From the NCBI GenBank assembly GCA_024291935.2, contig CM044307.1, forward strand, positions 94,245,461 to 94,309,460: a stretch of DNA of 64,000 bases. The letters are read 5' to 3'. Source of the DNA: Okapia johnstoni. Lineage: Eukaryota > Chordata > Mammalia > Artiodactyla > Giraffidae. This document shows, piece by piece, positions 23,682 through 36,030 of the stretch (position 1 is its first letter; every line of letters starts with the position of its first letter). The notes under the pieces were generated by a model that did no database searches, was not told the origin of the DNA, and saw nothing but the letters and a program-made list of their open reading frames with translations. A program made the position numbers and the translations under genes.

Positions 23682-24556
23682 TTATTGTTCTATCACTCAG
23701 TCATGTCCGACTCTTTGTGACCCCATGGACTGCAGCATGCTAGGCTTCCCTGTCCTTCACCATCTCCCGAAGCTTGCTCAAACTCATGTCCATTGAGTCA
23801 GTGATGCCATCCAACCATCTCATCCTCTGTTGTCCCCTTCTCCTCCTGCCTTCATTCTTTCCCAGCACGAGGGTCTTTTCCAATGGTCAATTCTTTGCAT
23901 CAGGTGGCCAAAGTATTGGAGCTTCAGCTTCAGCATCAGTCCTTTCAATGAATATTCAGGACTGATTTCCTTTAGGATTGACTGGTTTGATCTCTTTGCA
24001 GTCTAAGGGACTCTCAAGAGTCTTCTCCAACACCACAGTTCAAAAGCATCAATTCTTCGGCACTCAGCCATCTTTCTGGTCTAGCTCTCACATCCATACA
24101 CGGCTACTGAAAAACTATAGGTTTGACTACATGGACCTTTGTTGGCAAAGTAATGTCTCTGCTTTTTAATATGCTGTCTAGGTTGGTAATGACTTTTCTT
24201 CCAAGGAGCAAGTGTCTTTTAATCTCTCATGGCCGCAGTCACCATCTGCAGTGATTTTGGAGCCCAAGAAAATAGTCTGTCACTGTTTCCACTGTTTCCC
24301 CATCTATTTGCCATGAAGTGATGGGACTGGATGCCATGATCTTGGTTTTTTGAATATTGAGTTTTAAGTCAGGTTTTTTCATCAAGAGGCTCTTTAGTTT
24401 ATCTTTGCCTTCTGCTGTAAGGGTGGTGTCATCTGCATATCTGAGGTTATTGATATTTCCCCCAGCAGTCTTGATTCCAGCTTGTGCTTCATCTAGCCTG
24501 GCATTTCTCATGATGTGCTCTGCATATAAGCTAAATAAGCAGGGTGACAGTATTCT
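23682..24556 (-). mobile_element. BovB LINE, 5'-truncated
   Basis: The last ~870 bases of BovB on the minus strand. It breaks off within the reverse transcriptase at about 24556. The frame 24239-24540 still shows LSPCLFSLYAEHIMRNARLD and the catalytic YADDTTL. It is 5'-truncated, the usual fate of LINE copies. Confidence 0.92.
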
Positions 24557-25600
24557 TAAGGAGTGGCAATAACTAAATGTAGAAGACTTTATAGTCTCTC
24601 TTCTCCTTAACGCTTCTCTAGAATCACACTGAAAGTAACTCTTTTCTTCGCCATTTGGAGAATTCAATACATACTATCTCAGTTCAGTTCATCATCAGAT
24701 AAATATTTGACTGAATGACCTCCTTGCAGAATGTATTTTTAATTTACTTTTTGGTGTAGCAGGGATTTTAATTGCATTGAGAGCTAATATAACTCTGGTA
24801 AGTATATGATTCTATTAATTTTCTTATAGTCACATTTAGTTTGTAATATAAATGCATTAATGATTTTATATTCTAATTTAAAATGCAAAAACAATCATAC
24901 ACTTATTTTCCGTTTCCTGACATTTCACTTAAAAAAAATATATTACTGGTCATGCTTAGAGGCAAATAGTCTATAGTGTTTTTTCAAAGTATTTTAATTT
25001 TTATAGAGTGTGCTTTTGAAAACGGCTGATCTAATTTAACTTTTTTCTTCTTTTTAGTATAATTGGCTTTTCCCCCATTTCTGCCAAAAATAATTGTTTG
25101 CCTAATATTATACCAATTTTAGGCAGAAGACTATTGAACTCTTGGGTCATCAGTCAAAAGATATGTATTGATTAGTTGTAGAATAGCTCTATTTTAACTG
25201 CCTGTTTATCACAGTATAAGTACTAAGTGAATATAGATTTACACGGGCAACACAGGGAGCAATGGTGATTAAATTTACCATAGTAATCGTTATTTACTAA
25301 GCCAGAGCAGAAGCACCAACAGAAATATTTCCAACTTCAAAAGCATTCTTATGTACTAACACAAAGTAGATTATACTGATGGGTTCAAGATTCATTGATT
25401 ACAAGGTTTATTTCAACTACTACAAGCACTATAAGTAAGAAATTTCCTCCACATTTTCCAAAAATAATATAAACATTGCTATTAGCATTAACAACATTTC
25501 TTTTATATTTTCCCCCTTGTGATTAAGACTTAGGACTGATTTTATACATATAATTAACTCTATCTCAAGATAAAAATAATTCATGCTAGTCTTTCTAATA
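24557..25600. other. Intronic sequence, AT-rich
   Basis: No gene, RNA gene or repeat that I can support. Confidence 0.5.
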
Positions 25601-25612
25601 ATAGTGTGATAA

Positions 25613-25937
25613 TGAAAGTCATTCAGTCATGTCCAACTCTTTGCAACCCCATGGAGTATACAGTCCTTGGAATTCTCTAGGCCAGAATACTGGAGTGGGT
25701 ATCTGTTCTCTTCTCCAGATGTTCCCTTCTCCAGGGGATCTTCCCAACCCAGGGATTGAACCCAGGTCTCCCACATTGCAGGCAGATTCTTTACCAGCTG
25801 AGCCACCAGGGAAGCCCAAGGATACTATAGTGGGTAGTTTATCCCTTCTCCAGCAGATCTTCCCAACCCAGGAATTTAACCAGAGTCTCCTGCATTGCAG
25901 GCAGATTCTTTACCAGCTGAGCTACCAGGGAATCCCC
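25613..25937 (-). mobile_element. Bov-tA SINE with partial internal duplication
   Basis: A 12-base duplication, ATAGTGTGATAA, at 25601-25612 and 25938-25949 brackets the whole unit. Inside are one full SINE (to about 25817) and a second copy of its head plus part of the body (25819-25937), both minus strand and each ending in ACCAGGGAA. One duplication around both halves means they went in as one unit or were duplicated after insertion. Confidence 0.9.
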
Positions 25938-26114
25938 ATAGTGTGATAACATTTACTCAATATTGTGATAATGTTGATGAAAGATGTTCCTAAGCATCAA
26001 ATATTGTTTTGCGTAACCCATATCTTAAAATATCTGAAAATGAGAAAGAACTTTGATAACTTGTAATTTCTTAGCAATAATAGGAAAAATAAAAGCACAT
26101 GCACACACTTCCAT

Positions 26115-26578
26115 GGGCTGAAAAGATATCTTCATATTTTCTAAAAGATATGTCTAAATCCTAAACCCCATCTCTGAATGTGATCTTATTTGGAAAGAGG
26201 ATCTTTGCAGATATAATTAAATTAATGATTTTGAGCTGAGATTGCATGGATTAAGGATGCACTGTAAGTCCCATGTTGAGTGTCCTTATCAGAAACAAAA
26301 GAGAAGGAACAAAGAGACACAGAAGGAAATCCATGTGAAGATGGAGGTAGAAATGGAAGTAATTCACTTGCAAGACAAGGGATGACAGGGACTGGCAGAG
26401 CCACTAGAACTAGGAGAGACACGTGGAACATATTCCTCAGAACCCGCAGGAGAAGGCCACCTGCTGACACCTTGTTATGACTTCTAGCCATAAGAACTGT
26501 GAGAGAATACATTTCTTTTATTTTAAGCAACCAAGTTTGAGGCAATTTGTTATGGCAGCCTTAGGGAACTAATACACA
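26115..26578 (+). mobile_element. ERVL-MaLR-type solo LTR (MLT1-like)
   Basis: An old non-coding LTR of a mammalian endogenous retrovirus-like family. Blocks in order are GATCTTATTTGGAAAGAGGA (26181-26200), GTGTCCTTATCAGAAAC (26280-26296), AACTGTGAGAGAATAC (26496-26511), and an end near GGCAGCC...AACTAATACAC. No internal viral genes are attached. Subfamily is uncertain. The antisense open frame 26222-26545 is a by-product. Confidence 0.7.
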
Positions 26579-27598
26579 CAACTTTAACCTCTGCCTTGCA
26601 ATCAAAACTCGATATATGATCAGTTTTTTGGATTGTGTTTCTCTATTTGATGGGATTTCAAGGAGTGCTCCTGATATCAAATAAGACTTCTAACTTTCAT
26701 TGACCTCGCCCTATTCTTATTTAAGATATTCATCATGAAATGGAGGAATAAAAGATGTTGAGAAGGCAGGTTCTTGTTCCTCATAAATTCAGAGAAAATT
26801 AATGTCATGATTCTTCAGAATACTATTTTTTTAATTGTGTAAGAAAAAAAGAGGAGAGGTGCCTATGGCATGAAGATAAACTGATATAGATAGCCCTAAA
26901 ACTCACAACAGAGAACCCATCCTCATGTTCCAGGCTCCCTTCACATCTAAATATTTAGGAAGAGGTTTTGTGTTTTTTTTGTCTTTCTAGTGATTTGAGA
27001 TTCTTTCTATAATTAAAAAACCAAATTAAAAAATTGAAGTGACTTTTATTTTTATATAGAAACAAATCTTGCTTATTTTATGTCGAGATGAGCATACAGT
27101 GCAGGCATTCAGTGTGCACTCCTCCTCTTTACACACATAACAGTGCTATAACCAACACCTGCCAGTTACATGTGTATGTGCACACATACATTTCAGTTAT
27201 TTCAGAAAGTCGTATCAATTGTGATGACTCTTTCAGCGTGTATGTTTTTACAGAACCCAGATTGTTTTTTTAAAACAATAATTTTATTTTGCTTTTTGTA
27301 ATGGGACTAGATTCTTTATAACTATTTTAATTATCAAATTAAATTATTTTTTAATTAATCTTTACTCTTTGACATGTAAAGTTTATCACAGATTTTACTA
27401 CTTTATCACAGGAGAATCAAAGTATATTTCAGTGAAAACATAGAACATCCAGGATTTAATGGGCATAAGAATATTTCTCTATTTTTTTAAAATTACAACA
27501 TTTTCTTATACAGTGAATCTAACAATTAAAATTATGAAAATGTACAGAGTTACTTTTTGGCCAATGCACAGACACATGTGGGCGCGCACGCAAACACA

Positions 27599-27600
<2 letters not shown>
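26579..27600. other. Intronic sequence, nothing recognised
   Basis: AT-rich; leads into a CA microsatellite. The frame 27088-27273 is not gene-like. Confidence 0.5.

Positions 27601-27642
<42 letters not shown>
27601..27642 (+). repeat. (CA)21 microsatellite
   Basis: An uninterrupted run of 21 CA units, preceded by imperfect CA/CG-rich sequence from 27570. Likely length-variable. Confidence 0.97.
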
Positions 27643-27645
<3 letters not shown>

Positions 27646-29523
27646 TAGTAAAATTTACTTTAGCCAAATAAAATCTTTCAGTTAGGGACCTTTCAAGTGA
27701 GGAAAATTTATTAATTATTGCCTACTCATGACAGCTTCCTTGTTATGCTTAAAGAATTAACTAAATGGCTGTAGTTGATTCTTCCCAAGCTGGACAATCA
27801 GCCTTATTAACCACAGTGACCTTGACAGTGCTTTAGAAATGAAGGTAGACCTCATTTGTACATGGCCATATATTTGCAAATGTAGTAATTTGATGGATAC
27901 AATAAATTGGTGCACTTTTCAACCTTTGTATGAGGAATTCCAGACAATGACTGTTGCTATAAACTATTCCTCGGCAACAAGAGTTATTTTCCAGGTGGAG
28001 GCCGATGTCATCCAGTGGAGTTTTCATAAGCATTCAAGCCTGGATCATGATTTGAATGAGAACAGTGCTATAGTTTTGCTGTTGGAGCTCATGTATCATT
28101 CCTGTCACTATCTTCCATCTTAAACATTAACCTAGAGTACTTATTCCTAATCATTGTGATTCAGAAAACACCACCTATATTTAAAATTCATATCATAGGA
28201 GGTGCTTCAATTTACAGTGCTCCGACCTGAATTAGGTGAAGACGAAGCTTAAATATTCAAGGATTGGGATAGAGCAGATTAGAGATTCATTGAAAACCCA
28301 CGCATAATAGGCACGCAATTACCAGGAAACAATTAGGAAACAATTTATCTGCTCTTTAACACAGGCATCTATAAACAGGGTAATTTATCAGCCATTTCAC
28401 AACTTCTACTACAACTGTATACCCCTTAAGTTTTATGCTTTTAGAGTTATTTTTACTCACAGCCTACTTCTCAGTTTTCCAGTGAGTCATCATAGATGTC
28501 TTAATTTTTCTGCCTTTGTTATAAACCAGTTTGATTTTTTTAAGTTCTTACAGGCATAATTGATTCTAGATGTTGTGAGGGTTCTGAGCTGTGACATGTT
28601 AAATAGCTGTGTTCTAGGGCTTGCAGTAGACTGGATTTAAAATCTCCCCTTTACGTTTTTGCAGGTTCTGTCCTGTCAGTCTTTGTCATCATCATTCTTA
28701 ATTTTTTGGTGACTCTGTATATGTCTTGTGTTTTTCCTGCCTGCTATTTGATGTCTTCTGCTTCTCGTCTCTTCTTTTTAATCTTGTGTCTGGGCCACTG
28801 GGTTTCTTTTGTTTTCGTGCTTTTGCAATTATATTTTATAAAATGGTCTTACAGCCCAGAAACTTGACCCTCACCATTCCCTTCCCTTCCCACCCAGTAG
28901 AAACAGTAGCTACTTTATATATAGGAACTTAAAGGTTTAAAATATGTCATATTTATTATTTCAGCCTAAGCAAAGTGAACATCCTATTTAAAGTTCATTT
29001 TAATTATAAAAGCCATTTAAAAAGAGTGCAGTTATCTTAAAATATACTCCTGATACATTCAAGATATTGAGTTAAAGTGACTCACTCCTTCCCAGCAGTC
29101 CTTTGTCTTTCAACTAGGAACATCAGCATATGCTTCTTTACAATATGCAAAGTGAAAATGTGAAGAGGTTTTGAACATCATTTCAGGACACATTTTAAAT
29201 ACAGTTGGTCTATAGTCCACCAGGTTTCCCCCTACTCTATTTTTTTCTTTTTTTGAGGTCCAAAGGATATTTCTTTTGCTGTGCTCAGTGTTTAGTGGGA
29301 ATGGGCAGGCTTGTGGGCACCAGTAAGAGGGCGCTTCAGAAACAGAGCCACCCCTTGTTGCAGAAAGGATGCCCCTGACAGCATTGTTGACACCTGTTCT
29401 CTCTGCCACTCACCAACTGTGTACTTCACGTGGGATTCTGGTCTCCCTCGGCCAAGGGGCTTGTAGAGATACTAAGGGATTATAGTCCTTGGGTTGCCAG
29501 AGTTTTTGTATGAATTCAGTAGC
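27643..29523. other. Intronic sequence, nothing recognised
   Basis: Open frames on both strands (27833-28033, 27839-28123) overlap and resemble no family. No young transposon for nearly 1.9 kb. Confidence 0.5.
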
Positions 29524-29524
29524 G

Positions 29525-29742
29525 TACGTGGTGCTAGTGGTAAAGAACCTGCCTGCCAGTGCAGGAGACACAAGAAATGGGGGTTCGATCCCTAGGTTGC
29601 GAAGATGCCCTGGAGGAGGAAATGGCAACCCACTCCAGTATTCTTGCCTGGAGAATCCCTTGGACAGAGGGGCCTGGCAGGCTACAGTTCATGGGGTCGC
29701 AAAGAGTCAGACACGACTGAGGCGACTTAGCCCACACGCATA
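29525..29742 (+). mobile_element. Bov-tA SINE
   Basis: Plus strand: head GTGGTGCTAGTGGTAAAGAA, an intact B box GGTTCGATCCC (29582-29592), the BovA body and a GACACGACTGAGGCGACT end. Confidence 0.9.
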
Positions 29743-31349
29743 CCAGTCAAGTTAGGCAGAATTAAAATAGTATATTTTATTGTAACGCCTTAAACCTGAG
29801 ATGTATGTCATTCGTGACTTTTATAATTAATCCTTCATTTTTAGCAAGGTTGGCTGAAACCTTTATTTTTGCTTTCTTTTTAGTTCAGTACTCATTTGGG
29901 AATGATACGAATATTTGTCGCCACTGCATCCTAATAATAGCAGCAATAAAAATGATGAAGAGGAGGAATGTTATTGCTACCTAGTTTCTATGTTCATACC
30001 TATTTTCTATGAACATAGACAATCTTCTATGTTCCCTGCACTTGGCTATGCACAATGTTTATCTGAAGTCCATACTGAACTCTTGATATGCACCATTTTC
30101 ACATGCATATCAAATTAAACATTATTTCAGTTAATCATTGCAACAGTGCTGTAAGGAATTATTATTCCCATTTTCCAGATGAGACAGACAGGTAGGTGCA
30201 AAAAGTCACATTTCTTCTGTATAGCTTTAATTTTTATTCAATATGACTTTCTTAGCAGCAGCCAAGGCACCAAGGGATCAAGATAGAGTGAGAAATGAGG
30301 GTAGAAGACAAAATGGACAGGGTCAGCCTTTGATAATACAGGTTACTTTTCAGTCTGATATTTTAAAGTCTAGGACTGTGTGCCCTGAAAGAAGTTAGGG
30401 TGTTTGTAAGTATAAGGCAGAACAAGATACAGAGTGTTGGTGGAGGAACCTCAACCATGGCTGTCTTTTAATTTTTAGTTAGAATAGGCAAATGATATTT
30501 CAAATGATGTCATTAACTGCATATTAATTGCAATGAATTGAATGGTTGGCTGCACTCTATCAATGATGTGTGTAGTGCCACTGAAGGAAGAGGCTAGTGA
30601 TTTGAAAAACCTTTTTTATTGTCTTCGAAAATAATTAAATGCACATTTCAACTTAATACAACCACTAATGAAAAGAAGCTTGTACTAACAGAGCAGGAAG
30701 GGACCTTAGAACTCATGTACTTTAGCCTTTGTCCAATTAGGGTAAAAAGTGAAGCCCAATGCAATGACCTTGACTTGCCTAGTACTAAAGGCAGTTACTA
30801 GTCCAATTAGGTCTACTAAAAACCTGTTTAAATGAACCCATATCATGATTAAACATCAAAACTTTATTTTAAAATAATGTGATCTTTTTTCTTTTGGTAA
30901 GTGTAATTTTCCTCTGGGAGATATTGTAACTGTATCATCATAATTATTTTTATAAATTAGTAATAGCATTTTTATATTGGAATATATTTTACTCCAAGAA
31001 TTTTATCTTTATAAATGTAATTATACACTTATTTATTTCCAAAGTAACTGTAAAAGTTATTAAATTATTAGATTTGTAATATGTGAGTTTAAAAATTCTA
31101 ATTACTTATAATCCTCAATCCCAGAAGCTAATGTTAATATTCTCTTATTTATCCTTTCAGTCTTTCTTCTAACAAATTATCATTTTTCTTTAGATTAGCA
31201 TAGACATATTATATTAATATATATATAATACTCTGTCTTTAATGATATATTTCATCATATTAGATAAAGTATTTTACCATATCATCCAATATTAATCTGT
31301 GATATCATTCTTAGTTGCTATTATATCTTAAACAAATTCTTTACTGTTA
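29743..31349. other. Intronic sequence with small inverted repeat
   Basis: A perfect 10-base inverted repeat, CTATGTTCAT / ATGAACATAG, lies at 29988-29997 and 30009-30018. 30680-30800 has an ancient-repeat look (GAGCAGGAAGGGACCTTAGA) but I cannot assign it. 30850-31350 is very AT-rich. Confidence 0.5.
30100..30210 (-). repeat. MIR SINE fragment
   Basis: TATTCCCATTTTCCAGATGA (30162-30181) preceded by a degraded AACAGTGCTGTAAGGAATTA block fits the complement of the MIR 3' half. Confidence 0.6.
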
Positions 31350-31462
31350 TTTTTTTAATTTATTTTTTTATTGAAGGATAATTACTTTACAGAATTTTGT
31401 TGTTTTCTGTCAAACCTTAGCATGAATCAGCCATAGGTATACGTATATCCTCTCTCTTAGGT
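31350..31462 (-). mobile_element. L1 LINE, very short 3' end
   Basis: About 110 bases of L1 3' UTR on the minus strand, beginning in a T-rich tail and containing CAGAATTTTGTTGTTTTCTG (31390-31409). Severely 5'-truncated. Confidence 0.85.
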
Positions 31463-31810
31463 GAGTTCTGATTTTTCACCTTAAAAAACAATGCCGCAAT
31501 GAAAACTTCCATAGCAAAAACTTTGGAAATTTTTATAGTTATTTATGTTAATTTACCAGTCTACTTCACAATTTTCCATTTAATAACTAAAGTACAAAGT
31601 TACTGCGTTTTGAAATATTAGTCCCACTACATCACCATTACTATTTAACTCTGTAAAAATTTTTCCCTAAAGATGGATGCCTTTAATCTTCCCAGTACTT
31701 AATTTTTTAACTTCTACCTCGGTTTTAGTTTTTAGGCATTTGCTTTTGGCAAGGTAAAAAAAGATTAAACATATCACCAAAATATAAAAAATTATTTCAA
31801 CATGATATAT

Positions 31811-32086
31811 GCTGCTGCTGCTGCTAAGTCGCTTCAGTCGTGTCCGACTCTGTACGACCCCATAGACGGCAGCCCACCAGGCTCCCCCAGTCCCTGGGAT
31901 TCTCCAGGCAAGAATACTGGAGTGGGTTGCCATTTCCTTCTCCAATGCATGAAAGTGAAAAGTGAAAGTGAAGTCGCTCAGTCGTGTCTGACTCCCTGCT
32001 ACCCCATGGACTGCAGCCCACCAGGCTCCTCTGTCCATGGGATTTTCCAGGCAAGAGTACTGGAGTGGGGTGCCATTGCCTTCTCC
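31811..32086 (-). mobile_element. BOV-A2 SINE (dimer)
   Basis: Same structure as the 9061 copy: a (CTG)n tail at 31811-31825, two BovA units and a GAAAGTG linker. Target-site duplication ATGATATAT at 31802-31810 and 32087-32095. Near consensus. Confidence 0.93.
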
Positions 32087-32095
32087 ATGATATAT

Positions 32096-32995
32096 GCAAC
32101 TTGTATAATTTCAAAACTTTTACATACAAATGAACTCTGCCATCATGCTATTTAAAATAAAAGAAGAATAAAAAATATAGTACAGTTAGACTAATTAGGT
32201 AATCATTTCTGCAGTGTTAGTGCCCTAGAAAGATAAAAGCACTTCCTTTTTTGGCTCATTCATCTTGTAGGAAGGCAGCTAGGAAAGTCCAGTTCTCTAA
32301 TCCTGTATGCAATGCATACCATACCTAGAGAAAAACAAGCATAGCTTTCCTTCCCATATGATCAAATTCCACTAAAAGATTTACTTCCAAGGCAGCAGTT
32401 AAAGAGATATGACTGTGAGGATATTCACATTTTCATAAACAATTTCCATGTTCTCCCTCCCTATAATTCTAATATCAAGAATCTCACAGGACTTATTTGT
32501 ACTATTCATAACTATGGGTACTATGGGTTTTTCAGCTCATGCTTTACAAACAAATGAGCTTTTTCATTTGTTCCTAATGACTTCGGTTTATACAAAGAGA
32601 TCTTAAACTGTCCCCAGAGCAATCATTTTGCTAACATGTTGTTAGAACATCTTTACAAATTTAGCAATGAAAGGGGGCTCTGTTAACAATGGAAATCATT
32701 GGGAACCAAGAGCCCTTGGCAAGTTTAGTGCTCATCCATCTTGTTTTATTTTCAGTGATGAGTACAAATAATTTTATGAACCAGATATTGATTCTTTAAC
32801 TGGTGGGTGGGTAAGGAAGATAAGAAGTTGATGGGCTGGGAAGAAATGCTAGAAAAATCAGAGCAGTATTTTCTGGCTAATCCACTCTGTCCTTGCTCTT
32901 CTAAGGAGGCTTATGAATCTTAAACAAGTGCACCTCCCAGGATCTGCTGATAGAGCCATTTCTTTCCTTAAGTTTGAGGATTTGTAGCTGACATC
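32096..32995. other. Intronic sequence, nothing recognised
   Basis: No repeat or gene that I can support. Confidence 0.5.
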
Positions 32996-32996
32996 C

Positions 32997-33215
32997 TTGT
33001 GCTCCTGCTCAGGTGTATCCGACTCTTTTGCAACCCTAATGACTGTAGCCTGCCAGGCTCCTCTCTCCGTGGGATTTTCCAGGCAAGAATTTTTGGAGTG
33101 TGTTGCCATTTCCTCTTTCAGGGGGTCTTCCCAGCCCAGCAGTTGAACCCACGTGCCCTGTGTCTCCTGCATTGCTGGCAGATTCTTTACCCACTGAGCC
33201 ATCAGGGAAGCCCCT
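32997..33215 (-). mobile_element. Bov-tA SINE
   Basis: Minus strand: BovA body, an 8-10 base insertion around 33150-33160 near the B-box complement, and the head complement GAGCCATCAGGGAAGCCCC. Moderately diverged. Confidence 0.88.
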
Positions 33216-35008
33216 TATAACTGAGACAAAGGGCTATTTTTCAGTAGACCATCAACAGGCTCTAGAGTATATATGTGGGTCTCATTTTCGTCAACATTAA
33301 ATTTGATGCATTTGCAATGCATAGGGAGATAGCTGCCCATGAGCCTGAAACTTGACCTGCAGGTTCTTGCAGAGCACATCCAAATTATGTGATCTGTCTC
33401 TTGGTTTGAGGCTGCCGCTTCAAAAACAGAATTTGCCCCTATTCTGGACAGCTTTGCTTTCAAAGGCCTCCTTTGCCCAGGACAGCTTTTGTTAGATTCC
33501 TTCAGGATGATCTATCTGTTGTTTCATCCAGCAGTTCCTTCCAGGTGCCCTTTCAAGATTTGTTCTCCTTGCTCTGTTTGTGACCATACTGCTACACAAC
33601 ACCTCTACAAATGCACCCCCGGCTTATGTCTTTCCAGTCACCCAGAGGCTGAGTTTTAACAAGTGTCGTTTCGATGCTGGTGAACAGAATGGAAACTTAT
33701 TGTACGAAAACCATTCTTGCTGGTGTTGAATATTTCTCAAAGATGACTCATCAAACTGTAGATTAAAGAAAGTAATGAAAAAGAGAGGGTAGGAGTGACA
33801 GCTTCAGCCAGTTCAGCATTAAGGGAATTATAGACTGGCTGCACTGGTATTACTTTGCTAGCCTACTCATTAGATCCAGAGTTTGGTGATCGTATCCTTT
33901 TAAGGGATATATTTTTTTCTGTTTAAAAATTTTTATTGTTCTTACTTTCTATAAGATAGTGTTTTATTAAACAAGAAATATCAGCATTCAGTGACAATTA
34001 CTGATTATTATTACTAACAGAAATCAATATATTTTATTTTCATCATTATTAGCCATCTCTAAGCTGCTAGAAATAGGAAAGATTTTCATGTATAAGTCAT
34101 CCTGGGTTTCAACTTACTTTACAGTTGTTACAGTGAAAAATTGTCTCTCTCAGAAAACTTTCCTCTCCTGCAAAATGAAGTTTATTATAATACAAATATC
34201 ATGATATTATTGTATAGACCAGATAAAATAAGATAGATAACCTGGAATGCAGTATTGCATGAAAGTCTTGTTTTCTATTTCTGATGTCCCTTAAAGCCAC
34301 TGTTTAGGACTTTGTACCAACCAGTCCATTTATTCATGTGTGTATGCCTCTTACACTGTTCAACATCAGCCAGGAGTAACTACTGAATTACAAAACTATG
34401 GACTGTTGCTAAGGACTGTAGTACATGACACCAGTTATTTCTAAGGAACATAGTTTAAGTCTACTTTTTTCTTTTTCTTTCTTTCTTTTTTTTTTTGCCT
34501 TTTTTATATTTCTGTATGCCTTTCTGCTTGATATTGGAGACTGGTTTTCTAAGCACTAACAAACCTCATTCAGTGGTCTCTGTGCTTGAACTTTTTGTTA
34601 TATTAATTGCTTAAGAATCTATTTTAGAAAATAAGCTCTTACTGTTAGTTCTAATATTACATCTAATATGTATCAATCCTTGAGTTGATTTAAGTAGACA
34701 TTTTATTGTTAATTCTGGCAAATTTTTATAGCACTCTCTTGGCCAAAATCATGACAGTAGTACAGTATTATGTTCTATAGCCTGTAATATTTGGAGGAAA
34801 GGATTCAAGTACTTTTCTAGCTGTTGATTTGACAAAAGAGTAGATTTTTTTACTTTCTTATGGAAGTTAGTAAAGATGGAGGCATTTTTATTATATCTAC
34901 CAGAACTGACACACTCTTCAAAATGTGATGGTAATGTTTTCCTTAGTGTTTTCAGATGTGCTGTGTGCAAATGAAAAAGTTTTATACACTCAGTTGTTAC
35001 CAATTCTT
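33216..35008. other. Intronic sequence with pyrimidine tract
   Basis: Contains a T/C-rich tract at about 34464-34506. No gene. The rest is AT-rich and unassigned. Confidence 0.5.
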
Positions 35009-35009
35009 G

Positions 35010-35155
35010 CTGCTCTGTCCATGGGATTCTCCAAGCAAGAATTCTGGAGTGGGTAACTATTCCCTTCTCCAGGAGATCTTCCTGACCCAGGGATCAAACC
35101 CAGGTCTCTTGCAATGAAGGTGGATTCATTACACACTGAGCCACCAGGGAAGCCC
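35010..35155 (-). mobile_element. Bov-tA SINE, truncated
   Basis: Minus-strand copy lacking the 3' part of the BovA body. It keeps the B-box complement region (GGGATCAAACCCAGG) and ends GAGCCACCAGGGAAGCCC. Confidence 0.87.
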
Positions 35156-35576
35156 AAGCTGGGCATGAACAGAGCTGGGGGAAAAGGTTTCACCACCTTT
35201 AGGAACACTATTCTGGGTACTTTCTTCAAGGGATTCCAGGGCTGAGAGAGGTGTGGAGCTCTTTACTGGCTTCTTCTGATATCTATACTTCTTTTGTTTC
35301 TTCAAAAACAAAACGAATCAAACAAATAAAATGCTTGCCTTCAAATACTACAAAGAAAGAAAAGCTTCAGTCAGCAAGATGAAAGTAACTTTTCTCCAAA
35401 CAATTTAGTTACTGGTAGGAAGAGACAGAGTGATATAGTTTTAGCCATTTCTGGGACCTGTGAATTTTATATGATAGTACTAACAACTCTACACATTCGA
35501 TATCCTGATACACAATCTTTAATATCTTGGTTGTAGCCTACTTAGCTGCTTAACAAAAAAAGATGAAGATCACCTT
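35156..35576. other. Intronic sequence, nothing recognised
   Basis: The short antisense frame 35129-35311 runs out of the neighbouring SINE and is not a gene. Confidence 0.5.
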
Positions 35577-36030
35577 TGTTGTTTTCAGTTACTAAATCAT
35601 GTCTGACTCTTTGCTACCCCATGGACTGCAGCACATCAGGCTTCCCTGTCCTTCACTGTCTCCCCGAGTTTATTCAAACTCATGTCCAGTGAGTGATTCA
35701 ATGCAAACTTCTCATCCTCTGTTGTCCCCATCTACTCCTTCCCTCAATCTTTCCCAGCATCTGGGTCTTTCCCAGTAAGTCAGGTGGCTAAAGGATTGGT
35801 GCTTCAGCTTCAGCATCAGTCCTTCCAATGAATACTCAGGGTTAATTTCCTTTAAGATTGATTGATTTGATCTCCTTGCTGTCCAAGGGACTCTTAAAAG
35901 TCTTCTCCAGCATCATAGTTTGAAAGCATCTGTTCTTGGGCCCTCAGCCTTCTCTATGGTCCAACTCTCACATCCGTACATGACTACTGGAAAAACCGTA
36001 GTTTTGACCTTTTCCGGCAAAGTGATGATT
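35577..36030 (-). mobile_element. BovB LINE, 3'-terminal fragment
   Basis: The last ~450 bases of BovB on the minus strand, with deletions near 35700 and 35780. Not coding any more. Fourth BovB locus within this one intron. Confidence 0.9.

Noticed and set aside
26222..26545. 107-codon minus-strand frame
   Set aside because: It lies antisense within an old MaLR-type LTR and has no protein similarity I can see.
27601..27642. Regular repeats as a CRISPR array
   Set aside because: These are plain dinucleotide microsatellites without spacers, in a mammalian genome.
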